Below, piece after piece: positions 35,314-43,704 of a stretch of DNA of 64,000 bases. The position numbers were made by a program, and so were the translations under genes. The number at the start of each line of letters is the position of its first letter. Positions within the stretch are counted from its first letter, which is position 1. The notes under the pieces were generated by a model. The model had not been told where the DNA came from. It saw only the letters and a program-made list of their open reading frames with translations, and did not search any database. Source of the DNA: Carnobacterium_A sp049673005 (lineage in GTDB: Bacteria > Bacillota > Bacilli > Lactobacillales > Carnobacteriaceae); the NCBI RefSeq assembly GCF_049673005.1, contig NZ_JBATXB010000088.1, positions 8,481-72,480 of the forward strand. The letters are read 5' to 3'.

Positions 35314-37875
35314 ATGGCCGAAGAATTTAAAGAAAATATTGAACATAAAAATTTAAGCCATGAAATGCGGACATCATTCCTTGATTACGCAATGAGCGTT
35401 ATTGTAGCACGGGCATTACCTGATGTACGTGACGGTTTAAAACCGGTTCACCGTAGAATACTTTACGGAATGAGCGAATTAGGCGTAACACCTGACAAAG
35501 CTCATAAAAAATCAGCGCGTATTGTTGGAGATGTTATGGGTAAGTACCATCCTCATGGGGACAGTGCTATTTATGAATCAATGGTACGTATGGCACAAGA
35601 TTTTAGTTACCGTTATCCTTTAGTGGATGGACATGGGAACTTTGGATCAGTAGATGGAGATGGCGCCGCAGCGATGCGTTATACCGAAGCACGAATGACT
35701 CGTATGGCTTTAGAAATGTTGCGTGATTTAAATAAGGATACAGTAGATTATCGAGATAACTATGATGGATCAGAGAGAGAGCCAGAAGTTTTGCCAGCTC
35801 GTTTTCCTAACCTTCTAGTTAACGGAGGAACAGGAATCGCGGTTGGAATGGCAACAAATATTCCGCCACATAATTTGACTGAAGTTATTTCTGCGCTGCA
35901 TATTTTGATGAAGGATCCAGATGCAACAACTGCAGAATTGATGGAAGCTTTACCAGGTCCAGATTTTCCAACAGGTGGATTGGTTATGGGTAAATCAGGT
36001 ATTAGGAAAGCTTATGAAACAGGTCGAGGTTCAATTACAATTCGTGCTAAAGTAGAAATTGAAATTACTAAAACGGGTAGAGAAAGAATTATTGTTCATG
36101 AGTTGCCATATATGGTAAATAAAGCACGCTTAGTAGAACGTATTGCAGATTTGGCTAGAGATAAACGTATTGAAGGAATAACCGACTTAGCGGATGAATC
36201 AGACCGTGATGGTATGCGTGTGGTTATCGATATCCGTCGCGATATGAGTGCAAGTGTTGTTTTAAATAATTTATACAAATTATCTTCTTTACAAACATCA
36301 TTTGGCTTTAATATGTTGGCTATTGTTAATGGAATTCCTAAAGTGCTGAGTCTTAAAGAAATTTTAGAAGAATATTTAAAGCATCAAGAAAATATTATTC
36401 GCAGAAGAACAGCCTATGACAAGAAAAAAGCAGAAGCACGCGCTCATATTCTTGAAGGTTTGCGTATTGCATTAGATCATATAGATGAGATTATACGGAT
36501 TATTCGTGGATCTAAAACTGGTGAAATTGCTAAAAATACGTTAATCGAAACATATGGTTTATCGGAGAAACAATCCCAAGCTATTTTAGATATGCGTATG
36601 GTTCGTTTGACAGGTTTAGAACGTGAGAAAATAGAGTCTGAATACAATGATTTGATAGAATTAATTGCTGATTTAACTGACATTTTAAGTAACCCAGAAC
36701 GAGTTCATACTATTATTGAAACAGAACTTTTGGATTTACAAGATCGATTTGGTGATGAGCGTCGTACCGAATTACTAGTTGGAGAAGTGTTAAGTCTTGA
36801 AGATGAAGATTTAATTGAAGAAGAAGAAGTTGTTATTACATTAACTCATAACGGCTACGTTAAAAGAATTGCTAGTTCGGAGTTTAAAACTCAAAGACGT
36901 GGTGGGCGTGGTGTTCAAGGAATGGGCGTTCATGATGATGATTTTATTGAAACGCTTGTTTCTTGTTCAACTCATGATACATTGCTGTTCTTCACGAATA
37001 GTGGAAAAGTTTATCGTTCTAAAGGATACGAAATTCCGGAATATGGACGTACGGCTAAAGGTATTCCGGTTATTAACCTATTAGGAATAGATTCTGATGA
37101 AAAAATCCAAACGGTTATTAATTTAAAAAATAAAGCAGATGATGCACACTATCTTTTCTTTACTACGCGTCAGGGAACTGTTAAACGTACAAGTATATCC
37201 GCCTTTTTAAATATTCGAAGCAACGGAATCAGAGCAATTGTATTGCGTGAAGACGATGAGCTAATGAAAGTTTCAATTACTGACGGAAAACAAAATATTA
37301 TCATCGGAACTCATTTAGGTTATGCAGTAAGTTTTGAAGAAACTGCCGTGCGTAATATGGGGAGAAGTGCAAGTGGTGTTCGTGGTATCCGTTTGCGTGA
37401 AGATGACTATGTTGTTGGGATGGATCTGTTAACACCTGAATCAGAGGTGTTAATCATTACTGAAAAAGGGTACGGGAAACGTACAAATGCAAGTGAATAT
37501 GCTGTTAAAGGCCGTGGAGGTAAAGGAGTTAAGACTGCTAATATTACCGACAAGAACGGGAACTTAGCTGGTTTAACAACGGTCAAGGGTGAAGAGGACA
37601 TCATGCTAATTACTAATGCAGGTGTTATTATCCGCTTTAGTGCCTCTAGTATTTCTCAAACTGGACGAGTTACATTAGGTGTACGCTTAATACGTGTAGG
37701 AGATAATGGTGCCGTATCAACTATGGCAAAAGTAGATGCAGAAGAGATAGATGTTGAAGAAGAAGCGAATGACCTAACGACTATTGCAACGGATAGTCAA
37801 CAAGCATCGCCTAACGAAGAAACTTCTATTTCAGAACAATCCTTATTGGACGAAGAAGATAGTACTCAAGAATAA
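35314..37875 (+). CDS. gyrA: DNA gyrase subunit A
   Basis: Breaks and rejoins DNA in the gyrase complex. The catalytic Tyr lies in AAMRYTEARM (about residue 123). The quinolone-determining region HPHGDSAIYESMVRMAQ keeps Ser and Glu at the usual resistance positions, so no resistance change is visible. The C-terminal beta-pinwheel has the GyrA box QRRGGRGVQG. The acidic tail ends SLLDEEDSTQE. Length 853. It ends in a strong terminator. Confidence 0.98.
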   Translation: MAEEFKENIEHKNLSHEMRTSFLDYAMSVIVARALPDVRDGLKPVHRRILYGMSELGVTPDKAHKKSARIVGDVMGKYHPHGDSAIYESMVRMAQDFSYRYPLVDGHGNFGSVDGDGAAAMRYTEARMTRMALEMLRDLNKDTVDYRDNYDGSEREPEVLPARFPNLLVNGGTGIAVGMATNIPPHNLTEVISALHILMKDPDATTAELMEALPGPDFPTGGLVMGKSGIRKAYETGRGSITIRAKVEIEITKTGRERIIVHELPYMVNKARLVERIADLARDKRIEGITDLADESDRDGMRVVIDIRRDMSASVVLNNLYKLSSLQTSFGFNMLAIVNGIPKVLSLKEILEEYLKHQENIIRRRTAYDKKKAEARAHILEGLRIALDHIDEIIRIIRGSKTGEIAKNTLIETYGLSEKQSQAILDMRMVRLTGLEREKIESEYNDLIELIADLTDILSNPERVHTIIETELLDLQDRFGDERRTELLVGEVLSLEDEDLIEEEEVVITLTHNGYVKRIASSEFKTQRRGGRGVQGMGVHDDDFIETLVSCSTHDTLLFFTNSGKVYRSKGYEIPEYGRTAKGIPVINLLGIDSDEKIQTVINLKNKADDAHYLFFTTRQGTVKRTSISAFLNIRSNGIRAIVLREDDELMKVSITDGKQNIIIGTHLGYAVSFEETAVRNMGRSASGVRGIRLREDDYVVGMDLLTPESEVLIITEKGYGKRTNASEYAVKGRGGKGVKTANITDKNGNLAGLTTVKGEEDIMLITNAGVIIRFSASSISQTGRVTLGVRLIRVGDNGAVSTMAKVDAEEIDVEEEANDLTTIATDSQQASPNEETSISEQSLLDEEDSTQE

Positions 37876-37877
37876 TA

Positions 37878-37922
37878 AAAAAGAGACTTTAAACGATAAA
37901 TAGCCGTTTAAAGTCTCTTTTT
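37878..37922 (+). terminator. Terminator of gyrA
   Basis: AAAAAGAGACTTTAAACG pairs with CGTTTAAAGTCTCTTTTT around a loop of about 10 bases, ending in a T run. Confidence 0.92.
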
Positions 37923-38107
37923 CTGTTTTAATAGTGTAAAAGGGTACTCGCAATAGGTGAACAGGCTTTTTTTAACAGATTAACTCTAAAACAACACAAT
38001 AAAAGGTATAAATTAAATAGTAATAAAGTTATTTTAAATAAAAGTATTGATGTTTATTAGTTAATATGATATATTTACTAGACGTGAGTAATCTATATAT
38101 AGATGCT

Positions 38108-38149
38108 CTCCTTGCTCTTTCAAATGAATGAGCCAAAGTCCATAAGGAG
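38108..38149 (+). promoter_or_regulatory. rpsF leader hairpin that sequesters the ribosome site
   Basis: CTCCTT (38108-38113) can pair with the Shine-Dalgarno AAGGAG (38144-38149). The adjacent GCTC (38114-38117) pairs with GAGC (38130-38133), leaving a 10-base bulge CAAAGTCCAT on the 3' side. S6:S18 autoregulatory leaders are known before rpsF in many bacteria; the canonical CCG is not present, so the match to that class is unsure. Confidence 0.55.
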
Positions 38150-38161
38150 GTGACAGTCAAG

Positions 38162-38461
38162 ATGAACCAAGTAACAAACTACGAAATTTTATACATTATT
38201 CGTCCAAACATTGAAGAAGCTGATAAAGCTGCTTTGATCGAACGTTTCGATACTATTTTAAAAGATAATGGTGCTGAAATCACTGAATCTAAAGACTGGT
38301 CTAAACGCCGTTTAGCTTACGAAATTAAAAAATTCCACGAAGGAATTTATCATATCGTAAAACTATCAGCAACAGACGCAGTAGCAATCAATGAATTCGA
38401 TCGTCTATCTAAAATCAATGATGATATTTTACGTCATATGACTATTAAAGTAGAAGCTTAA
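38162..38461 (+). CDS. rpsF: 30S ribosomal protein S6
   Basis: A 99-residue ribosomal protein starting MNQVTNYEILYIIRPNIEEA and containing DWSKRRLAYEIKKF, the S6 signature. ATG at 38162 follows AAGGAGGTG; the upstream extension to 38150 is rejected. It is first in the rpsF-ssb-rpsR operon and S6 pairs with S18 on the ribosome. Confidence 0.97.
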   Translation: MNQVTNYEILYIIRPNIEEADKAALIERFDTILKDNGAEITESKDWSKRRLAYEIKKFHEGIYHIVKLSATDAVAINEFDRLSKINDDILRHMTIKVEA

Positions 38462-38470
38462 ATTTATGGT

Positions 38471-38486
38471 TGTTTCATGTGAAACA
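38471..38486. promoter_or_regulatory. parS site 1
   Basis: TGTTTCATGTGAAACA matches the parS consensus TGTTTCACGTGAAACA except at one central base. It lies in the gap between rpsF and ssb, about 10 kb right of the origin. Confidence 0.85.
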
Positions 38487-38508
38487 ATTTTTGAAAGGAG
38501 CTATTATT

Positions 38509-39036
38509 GTGATTAATAATGTTGTTTTAGTTGGAAGATTAACTAAAGATGCGGATTTGAGATACACTTCAAATGGTGCAGCTGTCGCATCGTTTACTGT
38601 AGCGGTAAATAGACAGTTTACAAACCAAAAAGGTGAAAGAGAAGCAGATTTCATTAACTGTGTAGCTTGGAGAAAGACAGCTGAAACATTGGCTAACTTT
38701 ACTCGTAAGGGATCGTTGATTGGTGTGGAAGGACGTATTCAAACACGTTCTTACGATAACCAGCAAGGACAGCGTGTTTATGTTACTGAAGTAGTCGTTG
38801 AGAATTTTTCAATGTTAGAATCTAAATCTGCTAACGACCAACGTCGTGGTTCAGATGATACTGATAACACATCGAAAACATATCAACAAAGTTCAGCTAA
38901 TCAAACACAGAATAATTATTCGCAAAAATCAGCTCCTCAAAATCAAAATTCACAATATCCTGATTTTGGAAACTCTGATCCATTTGAGAAGAGTAGCCAA
39001 CCAATAGATATTTCAGATGATGATTTACCGTTCTAA
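38509..39036 (+). CDS. ssb: Single-stranded DNA-binding protein
   Basis: Coats single-stranded DNA and recruits repair and replication proteins. The OB fold (about 1-106) has NNVVLVGRLTKDADLRYTSN and ADFINCVAWRKTAE. A Gln/Asn/Ser-rich linker (about 115-165) leads to the acidic tip DISDDDLPF. The frame is open from 38470, but GTG at 38509 follows AAAGGAG and gives the family start. Length 175. The parS site is just upstream. Confidence 0.97.
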   Translation: MINNVVLVGRLTKDADLRYTSNGAAVASFTVAVNRQFTNQKGEREADFINCVAWRKTAETLANFTRKGSLIGVEGRIQTRSYDNQQGQRVYVTEVVVENFSMLESKSANDQRRGSDDTDNTSKTYQQSSANQTQNNYSQKSAPQNQNSQYPDFGNSDPFEKSSQPIDISDDDLPF

Positions 39037-39070
39037 TTTAAATTAGAAACATAAGGGAGGAATAGAAAAA

Positions 39071-39307
39071 ATGGCTATCCAACGTAGAGGCGGACGTAAG
39101 CGCCGTAAAGTTGATTATATTGCAGCTAACCACATTGAAAATATCGATTTTAAAGATTTAGATTTATTAAAACGATTTATCTCTGAAAGAGGTAAGATTT
39201 TACCTCGTCGTGTTAGTGGCACTTCAGCTAAAAACCAACGTAAAATAACAATTGCAATCAAACGTGCACGTATCATGGGATTATTACCATTCGTCACAGC
39301 TGAATAA
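39071..39307 (+). CDS. rpsR: 30S ribosomal protein S18
   Basis: A 78-residue ribosomal protein, starting MAIQRRGGRKRRKVDYIAAN and containing RRVSGTSAKNQRKITIAIKR. It is the last gene of rpsF-ssb-rpsR and follows AGGGAGG. S18 forms the S6:S18 pair that can bind the operon leader in other bacteria. Confidence 0.97.
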   Translation: MAIQRRGGRKRRKVDYIAANHIENIDFKDLDLLKRFISERGKILPRRVSGTSAKNQRKITIAIKRARIMGLLPFVTAE

Positions 39308-39318
39308 TAGAGTTAGAA

Positions 39319-39350
39319 GGAATCGTGATGATATCATGGTTCTTTTTTTT
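39319..39350 (+). terminator. Terminator of rpsR
   Basis: An 11-bp stem, GGAATCGTGAT with ATCATGGTTCT (four G-T pairs), is followed by a run of eight T. Confidence 0.75.
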
Positions 39351-39372
39351 ATTCAAATTATTTAATTACTAA

Positions 39373-39412
39373 ATTTCTCGAAATTGTTTCACATGAAACA
39401 ATTTCGAGAAAT
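39373..39412. promoter_or_regulatory. parS site 2 inside a 40-bp palindrome
   Basis: TGTTTCACATGAAACA (39385-39400) is a parS with one central change. It sits at the centre of a longer palindrome whose 19-base arms are perfectly complementary around a central CA. The outer arm ATTTCTCGAAAT is not part of the parS consensus. No T run follows, so it is unlikely to be simply a terminator. Confidence 0.85.
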
Positions 39413-39495
39413 CTAGTGCCTAGTATCCGAATAGAAAACATGGTAAAATATAAGTTGTTGCTTAAATAAAGGGACAGATTAAAAAGGAGTTAATT

Positions 39496-41493
39496 ATGAA
39501 AAAGTTATCTATAGAAAAACTCCCGAATTTTTTGAATGATGCTAAATTTAAATGGTTTGCTGTTGTTATTGGTATATTGCAACTAGTTACAATCATATTA
39601 GGTTTTTTTGTTCATTTCATGGTCGGAACAGTTTTGTTAGTTGCTTTTATCATTACGGTTCTCTCTTTGTATTATTTGGCTAAAAGAATCAGTATAGAAA
39701 CGCATAAATATATTACTGATTTATCTTACCGAATTAAAAGAGGAGAACAAGAAGCGCTTATCAAAATGCCGATCGGTATTTTATTATTTAATGAAGATTA
39801 TGAAGTACAATGGACAAATCCTTATCTTCAAAGTTATTTCGGGCATCAAGAAGTATTAGGTAAAAAAATTAATGAGATAGACAGAGAACTAGCGGATGTA
39901 ATTCAAAGTAGTCAATCATCCGGTTTGAGAACAGTTCACTGGGGAGATAATGTTTATCAAATTATCGTTCAGGAAGATATCCGTGTAGTGTATTTGATGG
40001 ACATTACTGAATATGCACAAATTAAAGTTAAGTATGCTGATGAAAAAATAGTTATTGGAAATATCTTTGTCGATAATCACGATGAAATTGTTCAAGGAAT
40101 GAATGATCGAAGTATTTCTAATTTAAATAATTTTGTTACGACAGAACTATCTAATTGGGCGAAAGAACATCATATTTATTTAAAAAGAGTAACAGAAGAT
40201 CGATTTATTGTAGTGATGCATCAGTGGTCGTTAGAGAAAATAGAAGAAGATAAATTTGCTATTATTGATCGCATTCGAGAAAGAACATCTAAGCAAAATT
40301 TCCCATTAACATTAAGTATTGGATTAGCATATGACAACAATGATTTAAGTCTACTAGCTAAGCAAGCACAAATTAATCTTGACCTAGCACTAGGAAGAGG
40401 TGGAGACCAAGTTGTTGTTAAATCATCTAGTGGTGAGCCTCGTTATTATGGTGGAAAGACAAATCCAATGGAGAAGAGAACGCGTGTTCGCTCTAGGATA
40501 ATTAGTCAAGCCTTGCAAGAATTAATGAAGCAAGCTGATCAAATTTTCATTATGGGTCATAGCTATCCGGATATGGATGCTATAGGTTCTGCTCTAGGCG
40601 TGCGAAGAATTGCTGAAATGAATAATAAGGAAGCATGGATTATAATAGATCCAGATAACTTAAGTAAGGACATTACTCAACTGGTTGAAGAAGTAGAAAA
40701 AGATAACTCTATTAGTCGATATATTATTACACCTCAAACGGCTGAAGAAATGGTTACTTCTAACACCTTATTGGTCATGGTAGATCATCATCGACCATCA
40801 TTGTCAATAGCACCTAAATTGGTTAATCACATTAATAATATTGTGGTTATTGATCATCATCGAAGAAGTGAAGAGTTTCCAGAAAAACCAGTCCTAGTGT
40901 ACATCGAACCTTATGCTTCTTCAACAGCTGAGCTAGTAACAGAATTGTTTGAATACCAACCAAATGAAGCGGATTCGATTAATAAAATTGAAGCGACGGC
41001 TATGTTAGGCGGTATTATAGTCGATACTAAAAGTTTTTCTTTGCGAACAGGTTCACGTACATTTGATGCGGCTAGTTATTTAAGGTCTTGTGGAGCGGAT
41101 GCTGTTTTAATTCAGCGGTTATTAAAAGAAGATAAAGATACCTATTTGCTTCGTAGTCATTTGATTAAAACAATTGAATTTATTAGTGAAAAAATGGCAG
41201 TAGTTGTTGGCGAAGAAGATAAGAGTTATGATACAGTAGTAGCTGCGCAAACAGCAGATACTATGTTAGGTATGACTGGTGTTGATGCAGCCTTTGTTAT
41301 AACGAAGCGACTAGACGGAAAAGTGGGTATTAGCGCACGAAGTTTGGGTGAAATCAACGTTCAAATTATTATGGAAAAACTCGGTGGTGGTGGTCATTTA
41401 TCTAACGCAGCCACTCAAATAGAAAATTGTACAGTTCTACAAGCAAAAGAAAAATTATGTATGGTAGTAGCCAACCAAGATGAGGAGGAATAA
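39496..41493 (+). CDS. gdpP: Cyclic-di-AMP phosphodiesterase GdpP
   Basis: Membrane enzyme that cleaves c-di-AMP, a regulator of potassium and wall balance. Two N-terminal helices (about 17-60) are followed by a PAS domain (about 85-165). A degenerate GGDEF-like domain (about 175-305) comes next. The DHH/DHHA1 part (about 335-660) has MGHSYPDMDAIGSALG, VMVDHHRPS and GGGGHLSNAATQ. Length 665. It lies 2 bp before rplI, the usual order. Confidence 0.96.
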   Translation: MKKLSIEKLPNFLNDAKFKWFAVVIGILQLVTIILGFFVHFMVGTVLLVAFIITVLSLYYLAKRISIETHKYITDLSYRIKRGEQEALIKMPIGILLFNEDYEVQWTNPYLQSYFGHQEVLGKKINEIDRELADVIQSSQSSGLRTVHWGDNVYQIIVQEDIRVVYLMDITEYAQIKVKYADEKIVIGNIFVDNHDEIVQGMNDRSISNLNNFVTTELSNWAKEHHIYLKRVTEDRFIVVMHQWSLEKIEEDKFAIIDRIRERTSKQNFPLTLSIGLAYDNNDLSLLAKQAQINLDLALGRGGDQVVVKSSSGEPRYYGGKTNPMEKRTRVRSRIISQALQELMKQADQIFIMGHSYPDMDAIGSALGVRRIAEMNNKEAWIIIDPDNLSKDITQLVEEVEKDNSISRYIITPQTAEEMVTSNTLLVMVDHHRPSLSIAPKLVNHINNIVVIDHHRRSEEFPEKPVLVYIEPYASSTAELVTELFEYQPNEADSINKIEATAMLGGIIVDTKSFSLRTGSRTFDAASYLRSCGADAVLIQRLLKEDKDTYLLRSHLIKTIEFISEKMAVVVGEEDKSYDTVVAAQTADTMLGMTGVDAAFVITKRLDGKVGISARSLGEINVQIIMEKLGGGGHLSNAATQIENCTVLQAKEKLCMVVANQDEEE

Positions 41494-41495
41494 AT

Positions 41496-41948
41496 ATGAA
41501 AGTTATTTTATTAGAAGATGTAAAAGGTAAAGGTAAAAAAGGTGAAGTTAAAAACGTAGCAGATGGATATGCACATAACTTCTTAATTAAAAATGGTTTA
41601 GCTAAAGAAGCAACTACAGGTAGTTTGAGTGAACTAAAAGGAAAAATACATGCTGAAGAAAAACAACAAGAAGAAATTAAACAAGAAGCGCAAAAAGTAA
41701 AAGAATTATTAGAACAAGAATCGAATGCGTTAGTAATCAAATCTAAAGCAGCTGAAGATGGACGGTTATTCGGATCAATTACAACTAAACAAATTTCTGC
41801 AGCAGCTCAGAAACAATTGGGTATAAAATTAGATAAACGTAAAATAGAATTAAATGTACCAATACGTACAGTTACTTCTATGAAGGTAGATGTTAAAGTT
41901 CATCCTGAAGTAGTTGCAACTCTAACAGTAAACGTATTACCAGAATAA
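41496..41948 (+). CDS. rplI: 50S ribosomal protein L9
   Basis: A 150-residue ribosomal protein starting MKVILLEDVKGKGKKGEVKN, with the long connecting helix (about 45-75) between its two domains. ATG at 41496 follows GAGGAGG within the end of gdpP, implying coupling. A terminator follows. Confidence 0.97.
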   Translation: MKVILLEDVKGKGKKGEVKNVADGYAHNFLIKNGLAKEATTGSLSELKGKIHAEEKQQEEIKQEAQKVKELLEQESNALVIKSKAAEDGRLFGSITTKQISAAAQKQLGIKLDKRKIELNVPIRTVTSMKVDVKVHPEVVATLTVNVLPE

Positions 41949-41960
41949 TAAATTATACTA

Positions 41961-42000
41961 AAAATGTTTAATCAGAGACAATACTGATTAAACATTTTTT
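41961..42000 (+). terminator. Terminator of gdpP-rplI
   Basis: AAAATGTTTAATCAG pairs with CTGATTAAACATTTTTT around an 8-base loop. Confidence 0.9.
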
Positions 42001-42129
42001 AATAGAATGCACAAAATAGAACGTTTGTTCGCTTTTTTTGATTGTATTTATTGTAGTACTAAGGTAAAATAAGAAAATAATCCATAAAAAGTAAGATAAG
42101 AAGTAGTGCTGTTGAAAGGAAGATTAAAA

Positions 42130-43515
42130 TTGGCAAATGAAGCTTTTCAGGACCGCTTACCACCTCAGAGTATCGAAGCTGAACAAGCTGTATTAGGCTC
42201 TGTTTTCTTAGATCCGGATACAGTCGTAGGGGCATTAGAATTTATAGAATCAAAAGATTTTTACAGACGGGGACACCAACTTATTTTTCAAGTAATGTTG
42301 GATTTAAATAATAACAATGAAGCTATTGATATTGTAACCATTACGAATGCATTGGAGTCTAAAAATCAGCTAGAAGATGTTGGTGGGATGGCTTACTTAG
42401 CTGATTTAGCAATGATTGTTCCAACGGCTGCAAATATGGAGCATTACGCTAAAATTGTTGAACAAAAATCTATTTTAAGAAATTTAATTCGAACAGCCAC
42501 AGAAATTGTTGCAAAGGGATATGACGAAGGAGACGAGCTTGCGTCAATTTTAGATGAGGCTGAGCGAAGTATACTAGAAGTTTCTGAGAAGCGTAGCAGG
42601 AGCGGTTTTTTGTCTATATCAGAAGTGCTGAATACTTCTATTGCACGAATTGATGAATTGTATCAAAATGATGAAGAAATTACAGGTTTGCCAACAGGCT
42701 ATAAAGCTTTAGATAAAATGACAGCTGGACTCCAAAAAGAAGAACTGATTATTCTAGCTGCTAGACCTGCGGTTGGTAAAACGGCCTTTGCTCTAAATAT
42801 TGCGCAAAATGTCGGAACAAAGACAGATAAAACAGTGGCTATTTTTAGTTTAGAGATGGGAGCAGAGTCGCTCGTAAACCGTATGCTTTGTGCGGAAGGA
42901 AGCATCGATGCTAGTAATTTACGTACGGGTAATCTTTCTGAAGAGGAATGGCAAAATTTAATTGTAGCGATGGGTAGTTTATCAAAAGCAAGTATTTATA
43001 TAGATGATACACCTGGAATTAGAGTTGCTGAAATTAGAGCTAAATGTCGCCGTTTGAAACAAGAAAAAGGCGAGTTAGGATTAATTTTAATAGATTATTT
43101 ACAGTTAATTGAAGGAACTGGAAAAGAAAGTCGTCAACAAGAAGTTTCTGAAATTTCACGACAATTAAAAAAATTAGCTAAAGAACTAGACGTACCTGTT
43201 ATGGCATTATCTCAATTATCACGTGGGGTGGAGCAGAGACAGGATAAACGACCAGTACTAAGTGATATTCGGGAATCTGGTTCTATTGAGCAAGATGCTG
43301 ATATTGTTGCTTTTCTTTATCGAGATGATTATTATGATCGAGAAGAAGGCGATGAAGACGAAGACTCAGATATGGCTGGACAAGAAAATATTATAGAAGT
43401 TATCATTGAAAAAAATAGAAGTGGTGCACGCGGAACAGTTAAATTATTGTTTATTAAGGAATACAATAAATTTTCATCACTATCCTATTTTCCAGAAGAT
43501 ATTCCTCAAAGATAA
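42130..43515 (+). CDS. dnaB: Replicative DNA helicase (DnaB family)
   Basis: The hexameric replication-fork helicase, named dnaC in Bacillus. N-terminal PQSIEAEQAVLGSVFLDPD is typical. The RecA-like motor (from about 175) has Walker A ARPAVGKTAFALNIAQ and LILIDYLQLIEG, then SQLSRGVEQRQDKRP and the Arg-finger region IIEKNRSGARGTV. The frame is open from 42106, but TTG at 42130 follows AAAGGAAG and gives the expected N-terminus. Length 461. Confidence 0.96.
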   Translation: MANEAFQDRLPPQSIEAEQAVLGSVFLDPDTVVGALEFIESKDFYRRGHQLIFQVMLDLNNNNEAIDIVTITNALESKNQLEDVGGMAYLADLAMIVPTAANMEHYAKIVEQKSILRNLIRTATEIVAKGYDEGDELASILDEAERSILEVSEKRSRSGFLSISEVLNTSIARIDELYQNDEEITGLPTGYKALDKMTAGLQKEELIILAARPAVGKTAFALNIAQNVGTKTDKTVAIFSLEMGAESLVNRMLCAEGSIDASNLRTGNLSEEEWQNLIVAMGSLSKASIYIDDTPGIRVAEIRAKCRRLKQEKGELGLILIDYLQLIEGTGKESRQQEVSEISRQLKKLAKELDVPVMALSQLSRGVEQRQDKRPVLSDIRESGSIEQDADIVAFLYRDDYYDREEGDEDEDSDMAGQENIIEVIIEKNRSGARGTVKLLFIKEYNKFSSLSYFPEDIPQR

Positions 43516-43560
43516 AAATAAAGTTAAAAACGAGAACGTTCGTTTTTAACTTTATTTTTT
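43514..43560 (+). terminator. Terminator of the helicase gene, containing a PurBox-like sequence
   Basis: Arms of about 20 bases (43514-43533 and 43540-43560) enclose GAACGT. By chance or design the right arm plus loop reads AAAAACGAACGTT on the minus strand, a full match to the PurBox consensus, 86 bp before the purA -35. Confidence 0.85.
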
Positions 43561-43632
43561 ATTGGAAACAAATTTATTAATCGGTTTTCAGTTAAATAAA
43601 CTTTAGTTATTTAACTATCATTCGTGTTTTTG

Positions 43633-43661
43633 TTGAATTTATAAAAATAAACTGATAAACT
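43633..43661 (+). promoter_or_regulatory. Promoter of purA
   Basis: TTGAAT (43633-43638) and an extended -10 TGATAAACT (TAAACT at 43656-43661) are 17 bp apart, 43 bp before the start codon. A weak PurBox-like sequence (about 43619-43631, minus strand) adjoins the -35. Confidence 0.6.
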
Positions 43662-43704
43662 AGCTTAGTACTTTAATAAATCTAATAATAGATGAGGTGT
43701 TTTG

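Noticed and set aside
35566..35616. Quinolone-resistance substitutions in gyrA
   Set aside because: The resistance-determining region keeps Ser and Glu at the key positions.
43619..43631. Strong PurR site at the purA promoter
   Set aside because: The box has two mismatches, including the core C, and its only possible partner lies in a terminator about 80 bp away in the same orientation.
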